The notes below the pieces were generated by a model that searched no databases, had not been told where the DNA came from, and worked only from the letters and a program-made list of their open reading frames with translations. 11,307 nucleotides of DNA from Alphaproteobacteria bacterium (GTDB lineage: Bacteria; Pseudomonadota; Alphaproteobacteria; Rs-D84): the NCBI GenBank assembly GCA_017964865.1, contig JAGCRE010000097.1, forward strand, positions 1 to 11,307. Direction: 5' to 3'. Shown here one piece after another: positions 1 through 8,262 of this stretch (positions are counted from its first letter, which is position 1; each line of letters starts with the position of its first letter). Made by a program: the position numbers and the translations under genes.

Positions 1-1
1 C

Positions 2-2740
2 GGAACATATTTTGTTCAATTAACCGATGCCAACGATCGTGTTTTGGCAAACATTGAATACTTTGTTGCCGATGCGTCAAATTCAGAAGTGGTAACAAAC
101 ACAAATGGTGAAATGAGCATAAAGTTAAATGCAAACGACTATGCCGCTGGCGATACGATTGATGTCAGTATAACAACCCCATATATCGGCACCGGACTGA
201 TTACAATTGAACGTGACAAAGTATATGCATATAAATGGTTCACAACAAATTCAACCACATCGGTCCAGCAAATCACCCTGCCCGATGGGTTTGAAGGTTC
301 TGGATACGTCAACGTTTCTTTTGTTCGCGATATCAACAGCCGCGACGTATTTACGACACCATATACATCGGCGGTTGCACCGTTCCGGGCCAGCACCCAG
401 AAACGCAAAATAGATATAAAGTTGTCTGTCCCAGAAACAATCACAGATAATAAATTGCCGGTTACATACAACGTTTCCAAAAATTCCCGCATTATGATAT
501 TTGCGGTGAACACCGGCATCTTACAGGTTGCGAAATACAAGGTTCCAAATCCACTGGCACACTTTTTCCAGAAATCAGCCCTGCAGGTTGAAACATACCA
601 GATTCTGTCGTTATTGTTACCGGAATACAAGATTTTAAGCGAACTGGCAAAAACCGGTGGTGGCGACTTTACAGAAATGGATTCGGGAATTGGCGTTGCG
701 TTGGTCAACCCATTTGCACGCAAAACAAACAAGCCGGTTGCATTTTATTCGGGCATCATCAACGCGACTGCAGATAAAGAAGAAACCGTTACATTTGATG
801 TTCCAGAATACTTTAACGGTGCAATTCGTGTATTTGCCGTTGCATCAAACGACACCGCAACTGGTTCGGCCGACACCGAAACTCACGTGCAAAGCCCAAT
901 TGTTATTTCCACGTCCAGCCCAACCGTCGTTGCACCAAACGACACATTTGATATAAACACAATCATAACCAATATGACCGATGGCACAACCGCATCGGCG
1001 GTTGCAGACGTTACCGCAACCGTATCGCCAAACCTGTCTATTACAACCGACACAACACAAAAGATTTCAATTCCATATGGTGCTGAAAAACTGTGGTCAT
1101 TTATGGTCAATGCGGGTTCAACACTGGGGAATGGTGAAATCAAGATTGCGACCGAATTGCGTGACGGTTCAGACGCCATTATGTCGGAACGCACCACCAC
1201 ATCGACATTGTCAATTCGTCCTGTTACAACATACCAGACCAAGATAAAATCTGGGGAAATAAAATCGTCATCTGTGAACGTCCGCAATTTTGCGACTGAT
1301 GTATATCCAGAATTTGCAAATGTAAAATTGTATGTATCTGGTAATAACGCCATTGTTGCACGCCCATTATTTGAATACCTGAAAAAATACGAATATCCAT
1401 GCACCGAACAAATTGTGTCGCGTGCATTACCGTATGCATTAATGCCAAACAACGATGTTTTGGAAACAACCCAGACGGAATCACGTGAAATCATAACAAA
1501 AACAATCGCAACATTAAAGAACCGCCAAAACGACGATGGTTCGTTTGACCTGTGGGCGGGTGGCGACACGTCGCGTAACAATGAATCAAACGCAAATACC
1601 GCTTATTTAACCGCCTATGTTGCCGAATTTTTGGAAATCGCCAAAAAATCTGGATTTGACGTTCCAAAGAATATGATGACACGTGCAATTGACTTTATGC
1701 GGACATATGCCGGCACACATATCAGCGATGAATTTGATGCGTCCGCACACGCGTTTGTGATATACGTATTGACCCAAAACGGATACATCACCACAGGCTA
1801 TATTGATGCATTCGAAGAATATGCCAACGCAAATATTAAACATTGGAAAGGCGATTTAATGGGTGCCTATATCGCGACCGCATACAAATTATTAAAGCAA
1901 GAAACAAAAGCAAATTCATTGATAACAAAATACCGCCCGTCAACACGTTCTAAATTCGATTTTGAAAATATGTTCCGCAACAATGTGGCAAACGATGCGA
2001 ACTATGCGTATTTGATAAATCGCTATTTCCGGACGATTTCGACCGACGATTTGGGCGACGCAGTGAACGAATATATTAATGACGGTAATTATTCGTCATA
2101 CACATCTGCGGCAATTATAATGGCGGCAATCGGTAATTTGAACGATACTAAGATTTCACCTGATGACATCTCAATATTGGCCGATGGCACACAAATCACA
2201 CCACAAACACGCAACGGTGTAATTGTTGCCAACGTGCCAACTAATTCTAAACACATCACAATAAAGTGTAAAAATTGCGACCGAAAAAACGCAATGTATT
2301 ACACAACTATATCGGGTGGGTTCCCAACCACACCGTCACAGACATCAAATGGCATTGAAATATCGCGAACATATTTTGACGAAGACGGCAACCGTATAAC
2401 ATCGGCACGCGTTGGCGATACAGTTACTGTTAAAATTTTTGTTCGTTCGCGTCGCGGTGATGTTATTCCAAACGTTGTAATTGCCGACTTGGTCCCGGGC
2501 GGATTTGTCGCTGGCGATCCGGTGGGCGATATGAACTTTGCCGAAACACGTGAAGACCGCGTTTTGGTATTTTTGGACGTAACCCGCGACGGCCAGACAA
2601 TAACATACAATGCGGTTGTTGGGGCGGCTGGCACGTTCCAGATTCCACCAATATATGCATCGTCTATGTATAATCCGCAAATAAATGCGACCAACAATGT
2701 TGGCGAAACGTTTACCGTTAAAAATGCGTTTGTTGAATAA
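2..2740 (+). CDS. yfhM: Bacterial alpha-2-macroglobulin (YfhM-type protease trap), 5' truncated by window edge
   Basis: The reading frame is open from base 2, so the first ATG/TTG-type codons here are internal and the true start lies upstream. About 912 C-terminal residues are present; bacterial family members usually run to 1,500-1,900. Visible family blocks, in order, are an MG-type segment (GDTIDVSITTPYIG, then TIERDKV), the conserved KSALQVETYQIL stretch near 570-610, the NPFARKTNKPVAF block near 705-745, and an SPTVVAPNDTF segment. Next comes the thioester domain with YPCTEQ (Cys at 1400), followed by an alpha-helical toroid containing RQNDDGSFDLW. The final MG10-like domain has DLVPGGF, TREDRV and GTFQIPPIYASSMY. 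Known members are periplasmic or lipid-anchored protease traps that capture proteases covalently through the Cys-Gln thioester. The lipobox expected at the N-terminus is outside the window. The gene overlaps pbpC, its usual operon partner. Recognition of the family is strong; activity is inferred. Confidence 0.93.
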   Translation, partial: GTYFVQLTDANDRVLANIEYFVADASNSEVVTNTNGEMSIKLNANDYAAGDTIDVSITTPYIGTGLITIERDKVYAYKWFTTNSTTSVQQITLPDGFEGSGYVNVSFVRDINSRDVFTTPYTSAVAPFRASTQKRKIDIKLSVPETITDNKLPVTYNVSKNSRIMIFAVNTGILQVAKYKVPNPLAHFFQKSALQVETYQILSLLLPEYKILSELAKTGGGDFTEMDSGIGVALVNPFARKTNKPVAFYSGIINATADKEETVTFDVPEYFNGAIRVFAVASNDTATGSADTETHVQSPIVISTSSPTVVAPNDTFDINTIITNMTDGTTASAVADVTATVSPNLSITTDTTQKISIPYGAEKLWSFMVNAGSTLGNGEIKIATELRDGSDAIMSERTTTSTLSIRPVTTYQTKIKSGEIKSSSVNVRNFATDVYPEFANVKLYVSGNNAIVARPLFEYLKKYEYPCTEQIVSRALPYALMPNNDVLETTQTESREIITKTIATLKNRQNDDGSFDLWAGGDTSRNNESNANTAYLTAYVAEFLEIAKKSGFDVPKNMMTRAIDFMRTYAGTHISDEFDASAHAFVIYVLTQNGYITTGYIDAFEEYANANIKHWKGDLMGAYIATAYKLLKQETKANSLITKYRPSTRSKFDFENMFRNNVANDANYAYLINRYFRTISTDDLGDAVNEYINDGNYSSYTSAAIIMAAIGNLNDTKISPDDISILADGTQITPQTRNGVIVANVPTNSKHITIKCKNCDRKNAMYYTTISGGFPTTPSQTSNGIEISRTYFDEDGNRITSARVGDTVTVKIFVRSRRGDVIPNVVIADLVPGGFVAGDPVGDMNFAETREDRVLVFLDVTRDGQTITYNAVVGAAGTFQIPPIYASSMYNPQINATNNVGETFTVKNAFVE
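1400..1411 (+). other. Thioester motif CTEQ of the alpha-2-macroglobulin
   Basis: Codons tgc-acc-gaa-caa encode Cys-Thr-Glu-Gln, preceded by Tyr-Pro. This matches the C-x-E-Q thioester signature (CLEQ in E. coli YfhM, GCGEQ in eukaryotic alpha-2-macroglobulin and C3). The Cys and Gln side chains should form the reactive internal thioester. Many bacterial paralogues lack it, so its presence predicts a covalent-trapping member rather than the thioester-less class. Confidence 0.85.
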
Positions 2741-5102
2741 TCTTAAATATAAAACCTCTGTCTTTTACCACAAACATAGACGTGGGTGCATTATTGTTGG
2801 TGCGTTGATTTTCATCTATGTATTTGTGCGATTATTTTTGACCCCGCCATTATTAAGCGACACGCATTTTTCCCGCGTGTTTTATGACAGAAATGGAAAA
2901 TTATTACGCGTAACACTGGCCGACGATGATAAATATCGTATTTTTGCACCATTAAATGAAATTGCCGATACCGTAAAACAGGCAACGATTTTATACGAAG
3001 ACAAATATTTTCCATATCACCCCGGCATAAACCCCGTCGCACTAACGCGGGCAACACGTGCCTATTTTTCACATGCCCCCCACCCCGCTGGTGCATCAAC
3101 AATAACGATGCAGGTTGCCCGAATAAAATATAACCTGGACACGACAAGCCCGGGCGGAAAATTAGTTCAAATTCTGGCCGCACTTTATATCGATGCGTTT
3201 TATTCCAAAGATGAAATTTTAACCGCATACCTGAATATGGCACCATATGGCGGAAATATTCATGGTATCGCCGCTGCATCACAAATTTATTTTCATAAAC
3301 GCCCAAGCGAACTGACCGCAATCGAATCTATCACATTATCCACAATTCCCCAAAACCCGACAAAGCGTGGTTTGAACACCCCAACGGGATTGGCCAATAT
3401 GCAAAAAATGCGTGGCGATTTGGTTCGTCGCTGGACAGAAAGATATCCCGACGATTCATCGTCATTACAGACATTTGCCGATATGCCACTGGCGGCATTT
3501 GGGACACGCGACCTGCCTTTTTTGGCTCCGCACTTTATCGACAGACAAATATCAAAATCAAACGGTGCCGACACAACCACAACAACCATTGACATAAATT
3601 TACAGCAAAAAATAGAACAACGTTTGCGTACCGAAATTGCAAAGCGGAAAAATATCGGCATACAAAATGCGGCGGCAATTTTAGTAAATTATAAAACGAT
3701 GCAGGAACTTGTTCACATCGGTTCGGTTGATTATTTTGATAAAACAATATTTGGCGAAAATGACGGTGTAACATCGCGTCGCAGTCCCGGTTCAACATTA
3801 AAACCATTGATATATGCATCTGCGGTTGATATGGGGTTGATACATTCAATGACGCTGTTAAAAGACGCAAAAATAAACTTTGGCGTATATGCCCCGGAAA
3901 ATTCAGATAACGAATTTTTTGGCCCTGTTCTGGCACGCGACGCGTTGACACATTCACGCAACATTCCGGCAATAAATCTGGTGCGACAAATTGGCACACG
4001 AAGATTCTATAAAACATTGACCGATTGCGGGGTTACGAAATTAAAGTCGCCCGAACATTACGGCATATCGGTCGCACTTGGCGGTGCCGAGGTTTCTATG
4101 CACGAACTGGCGGGCATATATGCGACCATGGCAAACCTGGGGCAATACAATGAAATAAAATCAGACATAAACGCAAAAACAAAACGCCCCACATCGGTTT
4201 TAAGCCCCGAAGCATTCTTTATCGTTCTGGACATGCTGGCACACCAAGGCACCCCGACAACAAAAATTCCATTTGCAAAAGACACCACACCAAACATAAC
4301 CCATATGTGGAAAACCGGCACATCATCGTCATACCGCGACGCATGGACGGCGGGCATATTTGGTGACTTTGTTTTAATTGTTTGGGTTGGCAATTTTGAC
4401 GGCACACCCAACAACGCGTTCAGTGGTGCCAAGGCCGCCGCCCCAATATACTTTGCATTGGCAGACACCATTACAAATTACTATAAAAATTCGAACACCC
4501 CCGTTCCGACTAATAACTTTTTAAGCCCAGATATGAACATATCAAAAATAGATATGTGCGATACGGTTGGTGGATTGGCGGGCGAACATTGTCCAAAAAC
4601 AGTGCCGGCATATTTTATTCCGGGCAAATCACCCATTGAAACATCATCGGTCTATCGTGCAATTCCAATTGACAATGTAACCGGGCGACGTGCGTGTAAC
4701 AATGACCCCAAAACAACACATATGGCGGTATATGAATTTTGGGATTCCGAATATCTTGATATGTTTCGACGTGCCGGCATTAAACGTAACACCCCGCCAC
4801 CATATATGGACGGCTGCAATCTGCTTGATGTCGAAAATACAGAAAATTCAATCATTATCACGTCGCCTGCCGATACAACCCGATTGGTAATAACAACCGG
4901 TGCCGACAGTGAAACTGTTTCATTTAACGCAATTTCCGAAACAACAGATGCAAAAATTTTCTGGTTCTTGGATGACGCAACAATTGGCACAACACATTCT
5001 GGGGAAACATTTACATATGACGTTCCAATGGGAACGCACATTGTTCGTGCAATTGATGAAAATGGTCATGGCACATCAAACAAATTCAGTATAATCAAAT
5101 AA
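2724..5102 (+). CDS. pbpC: Penicillin-binding protein 1C (bifunctional transglycosylase/transpeptidase)
   Basis: This is a class A peptidoglycan synthase of 792 residues, the usual size for PBP1C. A short basic cytoplasmic tail is followed by one membrane anchor at about residues 21-39. The GT51 domain has the catalytic Glu92 in YEDKYFPYHPG, the block GASTITMQ at 123-130, and LNMAPYGGNIHG. The transpeptidase has SxxK as S357-T-L-K360, SxN as S411-R-N, and KTGT starting at K530. The PBP1C-specific tail follows: IPGKSPIE, TGRRAC, EFWDSEYLDMFRRAGI, then a beta-rich C-terminal domain from about residue 700. In the family it polymerises glycan strands in the periplasm; transpeptidase activity of E. 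coli PBP1C has been hard to show. An in-frame ATG also exists at 2685, but the ATG at 2724 puts the anchor at a normal distance and gives a 17-base overlap with the macroglobulin gene, implying translational coupling. No strong Shine-Dalgarno is visible. The usual SPI-x2-C-x-VHR motif reads SPIETSSVYR here, lacking Cys and His. Confidence 0.94.
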   Translation: MRLLNNLKYKTSVFYHKHRRGCIIVGALIFIYVFVRLFLTPPLLSDTHFSRVFYDRNGKLLRVTLADDDKYRIFAPLNEIADTVKQATILYEDKYFPYHPGINPVALTRATRAYFSHAPHPAGASTITMQVARIKYNLDTTSPGGKLVQILAALYIDAFYSKDEILTAYLNMAPYGGNIHGIAAASQIYFHKRPSELTAIESITLSTIPQNPTKRGLNTPTGLANMQKMRGDLVRRWTERYPDDSSSLQTFADMPLAAFGTRDLPFLAPHFIDRQISKSNGADTTTTTIDINLQQKIEQRLRTEIAKRKNIGIQNAAAILVNYKTMQELVHIGSVDYFDKTIFGENDGVTSRRSPGSTLKPLIYASAVDMGLIHSMTLLKDAKINFGVYAPENSDNEFFGPVLARDALTHSRNIPAINLVRQIGTRRFYKTLTDCGVTKLKSPEHYGISVALGGAEVSMHELAGIYATMANLGQYNEIKSDINAKTKRPTSVLSPEAFFIVLDMLAHQGTPTTKIPFAKDTTPNITHMWKTGTSSSYRDAWTAGIFGDFVLIVWVGNFDGTPNNAFSGAKAAAPIYFALADTITNYYKNSNTPVPTNNFLSPDMNISKIDMCDTVGGLAGEHCPKTVPAYFIPGKSPIETSSVYRAIPIDNVTGRRACNNDPKTTHMAVYEFWDSEYLDMFRRAGIKRNTPPPYMDGCNLLDVENTENSIIITSPADTTRLVITTGADSETVSFNAISETTDAKIFWFLDDATIGTTHSGETFTYDVPMGTHIVRAIDENGHGTSNKFSIIK

Positions 5103-5104
5103 AA

Positions 5105-5133
5105 ACCGCCCAAATGGGCGGTATTATTTTATT
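5105..5133. terminator. Bidirectional rho-independent terminator between convergent units
   Basis: A perfect 7-bp stem, ACCGCCC (5105-5111) and GGGCGGT (5116-5122), encloses the loop AAAT. On the plus strand it is followed by a T-rich run (5123-5133). On the minus strand the A run at 5101-5105 becomes a T run. It sits 2 bases after the pbpC stop, and its plus-strand T tract overlaps the stop codon of the convergent minus-strand gene. It should end both the pbpC transcript and the three-gene minus-strand transcript. Confidence 0.88.
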
Positions 5134-5995
5134 CTTCGCGATCGTAATTTAACAAATCATATTTCACGATATAGTTAAACGATAAACCAATAATTAAATT
5201 ACTGCCGTAATAATCAGACGAACGCGATTTTGCAATACGATATTGAACATATGGCCCCATTGTGAAATTGTTCCACAAATTCGTATCCATACGCACATCG
5301 GCACTGAAATCGCGTTTCAAGTCGGTGTCTTCGTATGCAGAATAAGTCAGGTATTCACGATAATAACCATTGGTTGAAAACTTTACCCCATCGCGAATTG
5401 CATATTCCAAACGCCAGCCCGCCTCAATCGCCCCCTTGTTCACCGGGTTATTGGTATATGTAAAGTCATATTCATATAATCCAGTTAAATAAAGACTTTT
5501 AATAATTGGATGATCAAACAGCGACAAACCGGCATTTACCCGAACAACATTTTGACGTGGTGCATTTGCATTTGGAACAAATTCCGTCTGATACGATGCA
5601 CGTGCCAATGGTCCAAACTTTAAATCACCGAAATGCCAACGTGCCCAGGCTAAATTAGACGACAATAAAAATTTATCTGCATTTTCATTTGTTATTCTGT
5701 CGCCATCATATGGTTGAATGGTTGTTTTGCCATATTCCATAAACAACGCATTTTCCCAATGCAAATCGCCAACATTGTATTGCAATGCGGTATCCCAAAC
5801 ACCCTTTACAAATTCTTGGTCATCGGCACGCAGTGCAGTAACCGGTGAATCTTGATAATACTTTGCATTACGAACCGTCGTTTTTGATAAATCAAGACCG
5901 ATACGTCGTATATCCAAATATAATTCACGATCGTCCGCCGCGTTCGCAACAATTGGTAACATCAACAAAACCAATGACAAAAATGCCTTTTTCAT
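5129..5995 (-). CDS. Predicted outer-membrane beta-barrel protein, 288 residues, function unknown
   Basis: The protein starts with a clean Sec signal peptide (MKK, hydrophobic core, cleavage after ANA at residue 19). The mature part is rich in alternating polar/hydrophobic and aromatic strands (for example DLHWENALFMEYGKT, GPLARASYQTEF, SLYLTGLYEYDFTY, FTMGPYVQYRIA, NLIIGLSFNYIV), as expected of an outer-membrane barrel. The order of strand motifs, with W-E-N-A-L followed by Y-G and then D-K-F-x-L-S-S and Q-T-E-F, loosely recalls DUF3078-type barrels, but I would not assign that family without a profile search. The chain ends six residues beyond the last strand rather than on Phe or Tyr, so the classical C-terminal Omp signal is weak. 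The ATG at 5995 has an AAAGGG ribosome site six bases upstream (6002-6007). It is the last gene of the minus-strand unit, 25 bases after the DUF2066-like gene. Confidence 0.82.
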   Translation of the reverse strand: MKKAFLSLVLLMLPIVANAADDRELYLDIRRIGLDLSKTTVRNAKYYQDSPVTALRADDQEFVKGVWDTALQYNVGDLHWENALFMEYGKTTIQPYDGDRITNENADKFLLSSNLAWARWHFGDLKFGPLARASYQTEFVPNANAPRQNVVRVNAGLSLFDHPIIKSLYLTGLYEYDFTYTNNPVNKGAIEAGWRLEYAIRDGVKFSTNGYYREYLTYSAYEDTDLKRDFSADVRMDTNLWNNFTMGPYVQYRIAKSRSSDYYGSNLIIGLSFNYIVKYDLLNYDREE

Positions 5996-6020
5996 GATCC
6001 GCCCTTTTTATATTTTATTG

Positions 6021-6626
6021 TTACACGACACGCAACATATTGTCGGCCGCGGCCGTCCGCCACCCACCCGAACGCAGTGCGATTGTTATTGCCCCACGTG
6101 ACGATGCCGGCAATTCGACCGTAACCCGATTTCCAACAATATATTTTGTTACAACATCAACACGTTCACGTCGCATAATACGATTAATTTCTGCCCAATC
6201 AGCGATTGCGTCGTTACCCAATGTGATTTGTGCAACAAACATATCGGTTGTAGTTCCATCGTTTAGCCAATTTTGGATTTCATTTTCTGCCATCCAAGAT
6301 TTTGCCGCAACTTTATCAACCGTCATTGTGATTTTTGCAGAATATGCCGTATTAGAAATTTTTTCGTTATCAATATTTGTTTCCGATATTAACTTTTCTA
6401 AATCTGCACTTTTTGCCGACCGTATCGCAGGTTTTAATTGGTCTGCCATTGCATATGGCGACAATTTATCAACCAAGATTTGACGACGTGCATCGTTTAT
6501 TGCCATTGTTTTCGCAGCCGATGACGTATCACTTGTCATATTCACATGTGCCGACCCAATTAAATCTGCGGCATACGAATGCCCAACACACAAACAAGCC
6601 ATAAAAACAAATATTAATTTTTTCAT
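6021..6626 (-). CDS. Secreted DUF2066-like periplasmic protein, 201 residues
   Basis: The start at 6626 begins a canonical signal peptide (MKKLIFVF, cleavage after SYA at residue 19). A TTG at 6662 would add 12 residues before the signal peptide and is less likely. The mature N-terminal half (about 23-110) has the pattern of DUF2066 proteins: an S-S-A-A-x4-A-I-x-D-A-R-R-Q-I-L helix (35-51), an acidic LEKLISETNIDNEKIS stretch, and a strand YSAKITMTVD. The C-terminal half (about 130-190) has a strand, then D-W-A-E-I-N-R-I-M, then V-x-V-x-L and a short ITIALRSGGW element, again as in that family. DUF2066 has no assigned biochemical role. The gene lies between two barrel-protein genes, which suggests periplasmic work connected with the outer membrane. 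No convincing Shine-Dalgarno precedes the start, so translation may depend on the upstream gene, whose stop is 44 bases away. The family call rests on remembered pattern, not a search. Confidence 0.75.
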   Translation of the reverse strand: MKKLIFVFMACLCVGHSYAADLIGSAHVNMTSDTSSAAKTMAINDARRQILVDKLSPYAMADQLKPAIRSAKSADLEKLISETNIDNEKISNTAYSAKITMTVDKVAAKSWMAENEIQNWLNDGTTTDMFVAQITLGNDAIADWAEINRIMRRERVDVVTKYIVGNRVTVELPASSRGAITIALRSGGWRTAAADNMLRVV

Positions 6627-6670
6627 ATTGCACATATTAAACTTAAAAAAACATATCCGCAAGACCTAAC

Positions 6671-8164
6671 TTAGAATTTTGCATCAAAGCCGACACGAAT
6701 TCCCATTGATTTATAGATAGAATTAACTTCGTTACTTGATTTGCACACCCAACCACCGCAATTTTCTTTTGCTGTATTCAACACGATGGCCGCCTTGCTG
6801 CCGGTATCTGGATCCAACATTGCGGTTTCATTGCCACCATATTGTGCCAACAATTGATTATACAATTTGTGATTCAAATATGTGTCTGCATTTGCACCAC
6901 TGACCTTGTAATAATCATATGTCATACCAATCGACAAAGCCACACTGTTTGTAATTGCCGTTTTCCAATTTCCCGCCAGACCAATATGCAATGCCGAAAA
7001 CATATTTGCAGAATCTTCGACGCTTTTCGGGTGTGCCCAATCCCAACGATACGGCTGATTACCCGTTGATTTATAGCCTGGGAACCCCAATTCAAATCGA
7101 CCATTAATGCTGTTGTTTTGGTTTATATCATACAGCATATCCAACGCCAAATATGGTCCCGACCATTCAACATCATACGAATGACTAACCCCTGATTGCG
7201 AATAATAATATGTGTCGCCATAATCGATGTATTCGGTATAGTATGTATGTTCATCCTCGTCAAACACCGCCACTGGATATTCATCAGTATTATCACGCCA
7301 GAACAATTGTTCATGATATTCGGGGTTTTCGGATGTTCCAACATTATAAATTCCAAAAATTGCCGGGTCACATTGTGTTTCACCATCACCATGGTCAAAA
7401 CACGCACTGGCCACAAACATCAAACCCTTGTTTGCCTTGGTTTCAACCTTGTATTTCAAATATCGGTATCCAATCGATGGGGTTATTTTGATATTGCCGA
7501 TACGCCAAAAGTCGGTCAAACCAAATCCAAAATTAAATCCCATCATATTGCCGTCTTTCGTTGAACCAATCGACAACCCATGTCCCGACAAATAAGAACC
7601 ATCACTGAATTCTGTGGCGACGAATCCACCATTTGTAATATCGTCATCGGTCATATTTGATTCGCCCCACTGCATACCATACTTGAACCCGGCATCAACC
7701 TGCATTTTTGTTTTGCCCAAATCAAACACATAACCACCGTTCAAGTCCAAAACGTTCCACGCCAAATTGTTATAGTTCAATATGGAATTTGCGATTTTAT
7801 TCATTTCGAATTTCCACATCGCGTTTTCATGGGTAATTCCACCATTTACAAAGAACCCTGTTTTTGACGATTTCTGTTGTGAATTTGACTTTTGCGACGT
7901 TGTTTGATTTACACGTCCACCCGATTGAGAATAGTTATTGTAATTACTGTAATTATTATAATTGCCGTTATACCGCACACTGGCCATAGAATTTGTTGTT
8001 GCACTTGGGCGACTGTAACCCGACGTTGCATAGGTTCCGCTTTGCCCATACCCAGACTGAACCGGCCGATATGCCGCCCCCGTATAGTATGTTCCCGCTG
8101 CATTTACACCAAAAGGCAACAAGATTGCACAATTGACCAGCACCAACAAACTGAATTTAGGCAC
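6671..8164 (-). CDS. Predicted outer-membrane beta-barrel protein with low-complexity N-terminal extension, 497 residues
   Basis: A signal peptide (cleavage after VNA, residue 22) leads into a roughly 80-residue Tyr/Ser/Gly/Asn/Gln-rich segment that includes two NYNNYS repeats. From about residue 103 (GFFVNGG) to the end there are many amphipathic aromatic strands (GGYVFDLG, VDAGFKYGMQW, MGFNFGFGL, ITPSIGYRYLKYKV, YLALDMLYDI, VALSIGMTYDYYKV). The last strand ends on Phe (RVGFDAKF), the standard signal for insertion by the Bam complex. Two cysteine pairs (CFDHGDGETQC and CGGWVC) lie between strands and could form disulfides in loops. A 12-strand barrel is plausible. Autotransporter-barrel-like or adhesin-like folds are candidates, but I recognise no specific family. 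The start is GTG, chosen because AAAAGGGG lies six bases upstream and the signal peptide begins directly. It is the first gene of the minus-strand unit. Confidence 0.85.
   Translation of the reverse strand: MPKFSLLVLVNCAILLPFGVNAAGTYYTGAAYRPVQSGYGQSGTYATSGYSRPSATTNSMASVRYNGNYNNYSNYNNYSQSGGRVNQTTSQKSNSQQKSSKTGFFVNGGITHENAMWKFEMNKIANSILNYNNLAWNVLDLNGGYVFDLGKTKMQVDAGFKYGMQWGESNMTDDDITNGGFVATEFSDGSYLSGHGLSIGSTKDGNMMGFNFGFGLTDFWRIGNIKITPSIGYRYLKYKVETKANKGLMFVASACFDHGDGETQCDPAIFGIYNVGTSENPEYHEQLFWRDNTDEYPVAVFDEDEHTYYTEYIDYGDTYYYSQSGVSHSYDVEWSGPYLALDMLYDINQNNSINGRFELGFPGYKSTGNQPYRWDWAHPKSVEDSANMFSALHIGLAGNWKTAITNSVALSIGMTYDYYKVSGANADTYLNHKLYNQLLAQYGGNETAMLDPDTGSKAAIVLNTAKENCGGWVCKSSNEVNSIYKSMGIRVGFDAKF
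7928..7963 (-). repeat. In-gene tandem repeat encoding NYNNYS twice
   Basis: Residues 68-79 of the 497-residue barrel protein are two consecutive copies of Asn-Tyr-Asn-Asn-Tyr-Ser, encoded by 18-base units. They lie in the low-complexity linker between the signal peptide and the barrel. The copies are similar but not identical at the DNA level. Such units can change copy number by slippage; that is an inference here. Confidence 0.75.
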
Positions 8165-8170
8165 AGTATT

Positions 8171-8178
8171 CCCCTTTT
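8171..8178 (-). promoter_or_regulatory. Strong ribosome binding site deciding the GTG start
   Basis: On the minus strand AAAAGGGG ends six bases before the GTG at 8164. It is the best Shine-Dalgarno match in the window and supports the non-ATG start of the 497-residue barrel protein. Confidence 0.7.
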
Positions 8179-8194
8179 CTATAATATCTTTACT

Positions 8195-8222
8195 ATTTTA
8201 TCATAAAAAGGTTGAAAAGCAA
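8195..8222 (-). promoter_or_regulatory. Candidate sigma-70 type promoter of the minus-strand three-gene unit
   Basis: Read on the minus strand there is TTGCTT (8222-8217), a 16-base spacer, and TAAAAT (8200-8195), placing transcription start near 8188 and leaving a leader of about 24 bases before the GTG. A second AT-rich hexamer, TATTAT, lies just downstream and could act instead. The intergenic space is only 98 bases (8165-8262) and must also hold the promoter of the plus-strand tRNA, so the two signals probably overlap. For the tRNA I see only a weak TAATAA at 8248-8253, with no good -35. Confidence 0.4.
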
Positions 8223-8262
8223 ATCACTTCTTGCAACAATGACGCGGTAATAAATCACAATT

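Noticed and set aside
883..1581. A 232-codon open frame on the minus strand inside the macroglobulin gene
   Set aside because: It lies wholly antisense to a well-conserved coding region, and its translation has no recognisable motif or signal peptide. It is a by-product of the opposite-strand codon usage.
6627..6662. TTG start at 6662 for the DUF2066-like protein
   Set aside because: It would place 12 extra residues before a textbook MKK signal peptide. The ATG at 6626 is the natural start.
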